A stretch of 5,820 nt of DNA from an uncultured Clostridia bacterium (GTDB lineage: Bacteria; Bacillota; Clostridia; Oscillospirales; Acutalibacteraceae), in assembly GCA_937901145.1 (NCBI GenBank), contig CALCHE010000018.1:1-5820 (forward strand), written 5' to 3'. Positions 5,780-5,820 of this stretch are shown piece after piece. The stretch's first letter is position 1. The number at the start of each line of letters is the position of its first letter. Made by a program: the position numbers and the translations under genes. The notes under the pieces are model-generated. The model searched no databases. It was not told the DNA's origin and saw only the letters and a program-made list of their open reading frames with translations.

Positions 5780-5815
5780 AAAAAACTTGAAAAAAGTTTT
5801 GAAAAAGTATTGACA
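5780..5815 (+). promoter_or_regulatory. Promoter P2 (-35 and phased A-tracts; -10 outside window)
   Basis: TTGACA at 5810-5815 is followed by AAGAG up to the window edge, echoing the TTGACAAAG of P1 110 bases upstream. Three A-tracts start at 5780, 5790 and 5802, about one helical turn apart, which predicts intrinsic bending and an UP-element-like contact for the polymerase alpha subunit. AAAACTT (5782-5788) and AAGTTTT (5794-5800) are also inverted repeats. The -10 box and the gene lie beyond the end, so this is partial. An rRNA operon is the best guess; a tRNA cluster is the alternative. Confidence 0.6.
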
Positions 5816-5820
5816 AAGAG

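Noticed and set aside
5463..5816. 117-codon reading frame on the - strand at the window end
   Set aside because: It starts at a TTG inside the P2 -35 box and has no clear ribosome binding site. It is Phe/Leu/Ser-rich as expected from the complement of purine-rich DNA, which lacks stop codons by composition.

Overview
The window looks like chromosomal DNA from a low-to-moderate GC, Gram-positive gut anaerobe of the Clostridia, most plausibly an Oscillospiraceae/Ruminococcus-type genome. This rests on AGGAG-type ribosome binding sites, TTGACA/TATAAT promoters with extended -10 elements, U-tailed hairpin terminators, secreted BspA-type leucine-rich-repeat (LRR) proteins with fibronectin type III (FN3) modules, and a GH2 glycosidase of a type common in gut Firmicutes. 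The genus is an inference. All recognised genes lie on the + strand.

Layout: (1) Bases 1-941 hold the 3' part of a GH2 glycosidase gene, probably a beta-galactosidase, with its catalytic nucleophile Glu, an Ig-like domain and an unusual helical tail. It ends at a strong terminator (957-993). (2) Bases 994-1122 hold a promoter with an upstream tandem CTTAAG repeat. (3) Bases 1123-3456 encode a 777-residue secreted protein with about 15 LRR_5 repeats, a cap and three FN3 domains. A terminator follows (3494-3527). (4) Bases 3528-3624 hold a second promoter of nearly the same design. (5) Bases 3625-5373 encode a 582-residue paralogue with the same 15 repeats and cap but only one FN3 domain. A terminator follows (5392-5428), then a small perfect palindrome (5437-5458). 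(6) Bases 5459-5820 carry no convincing gene. They are purine-rich on the + strand and end in two tandem TTGACA promoters with A-tract upstream elements, which resembles the region in front of an rRNA operon lying just outside the window.

The two LRR genes are a tandem duplication, but each is its own transcription unit. Each has its own terminator, extended -10 promoter with a 17-base spacer, and a CTTAAG element exactly 15 bases upstream of the -35 box. This suggests that a shared response regulator or other activator controls both. Their products are predicted to be exported and to act outside the cell in adhesion or binding, without a visible LPXTG, SLH or dockerin anchor. The GH2 gene appears to be an unrelated upstream unit. 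I see no CRISPR, phage, transposase or defence system here. The most unusual content is the co-regulated LRR-FN3 pair and its regulatory sequences.
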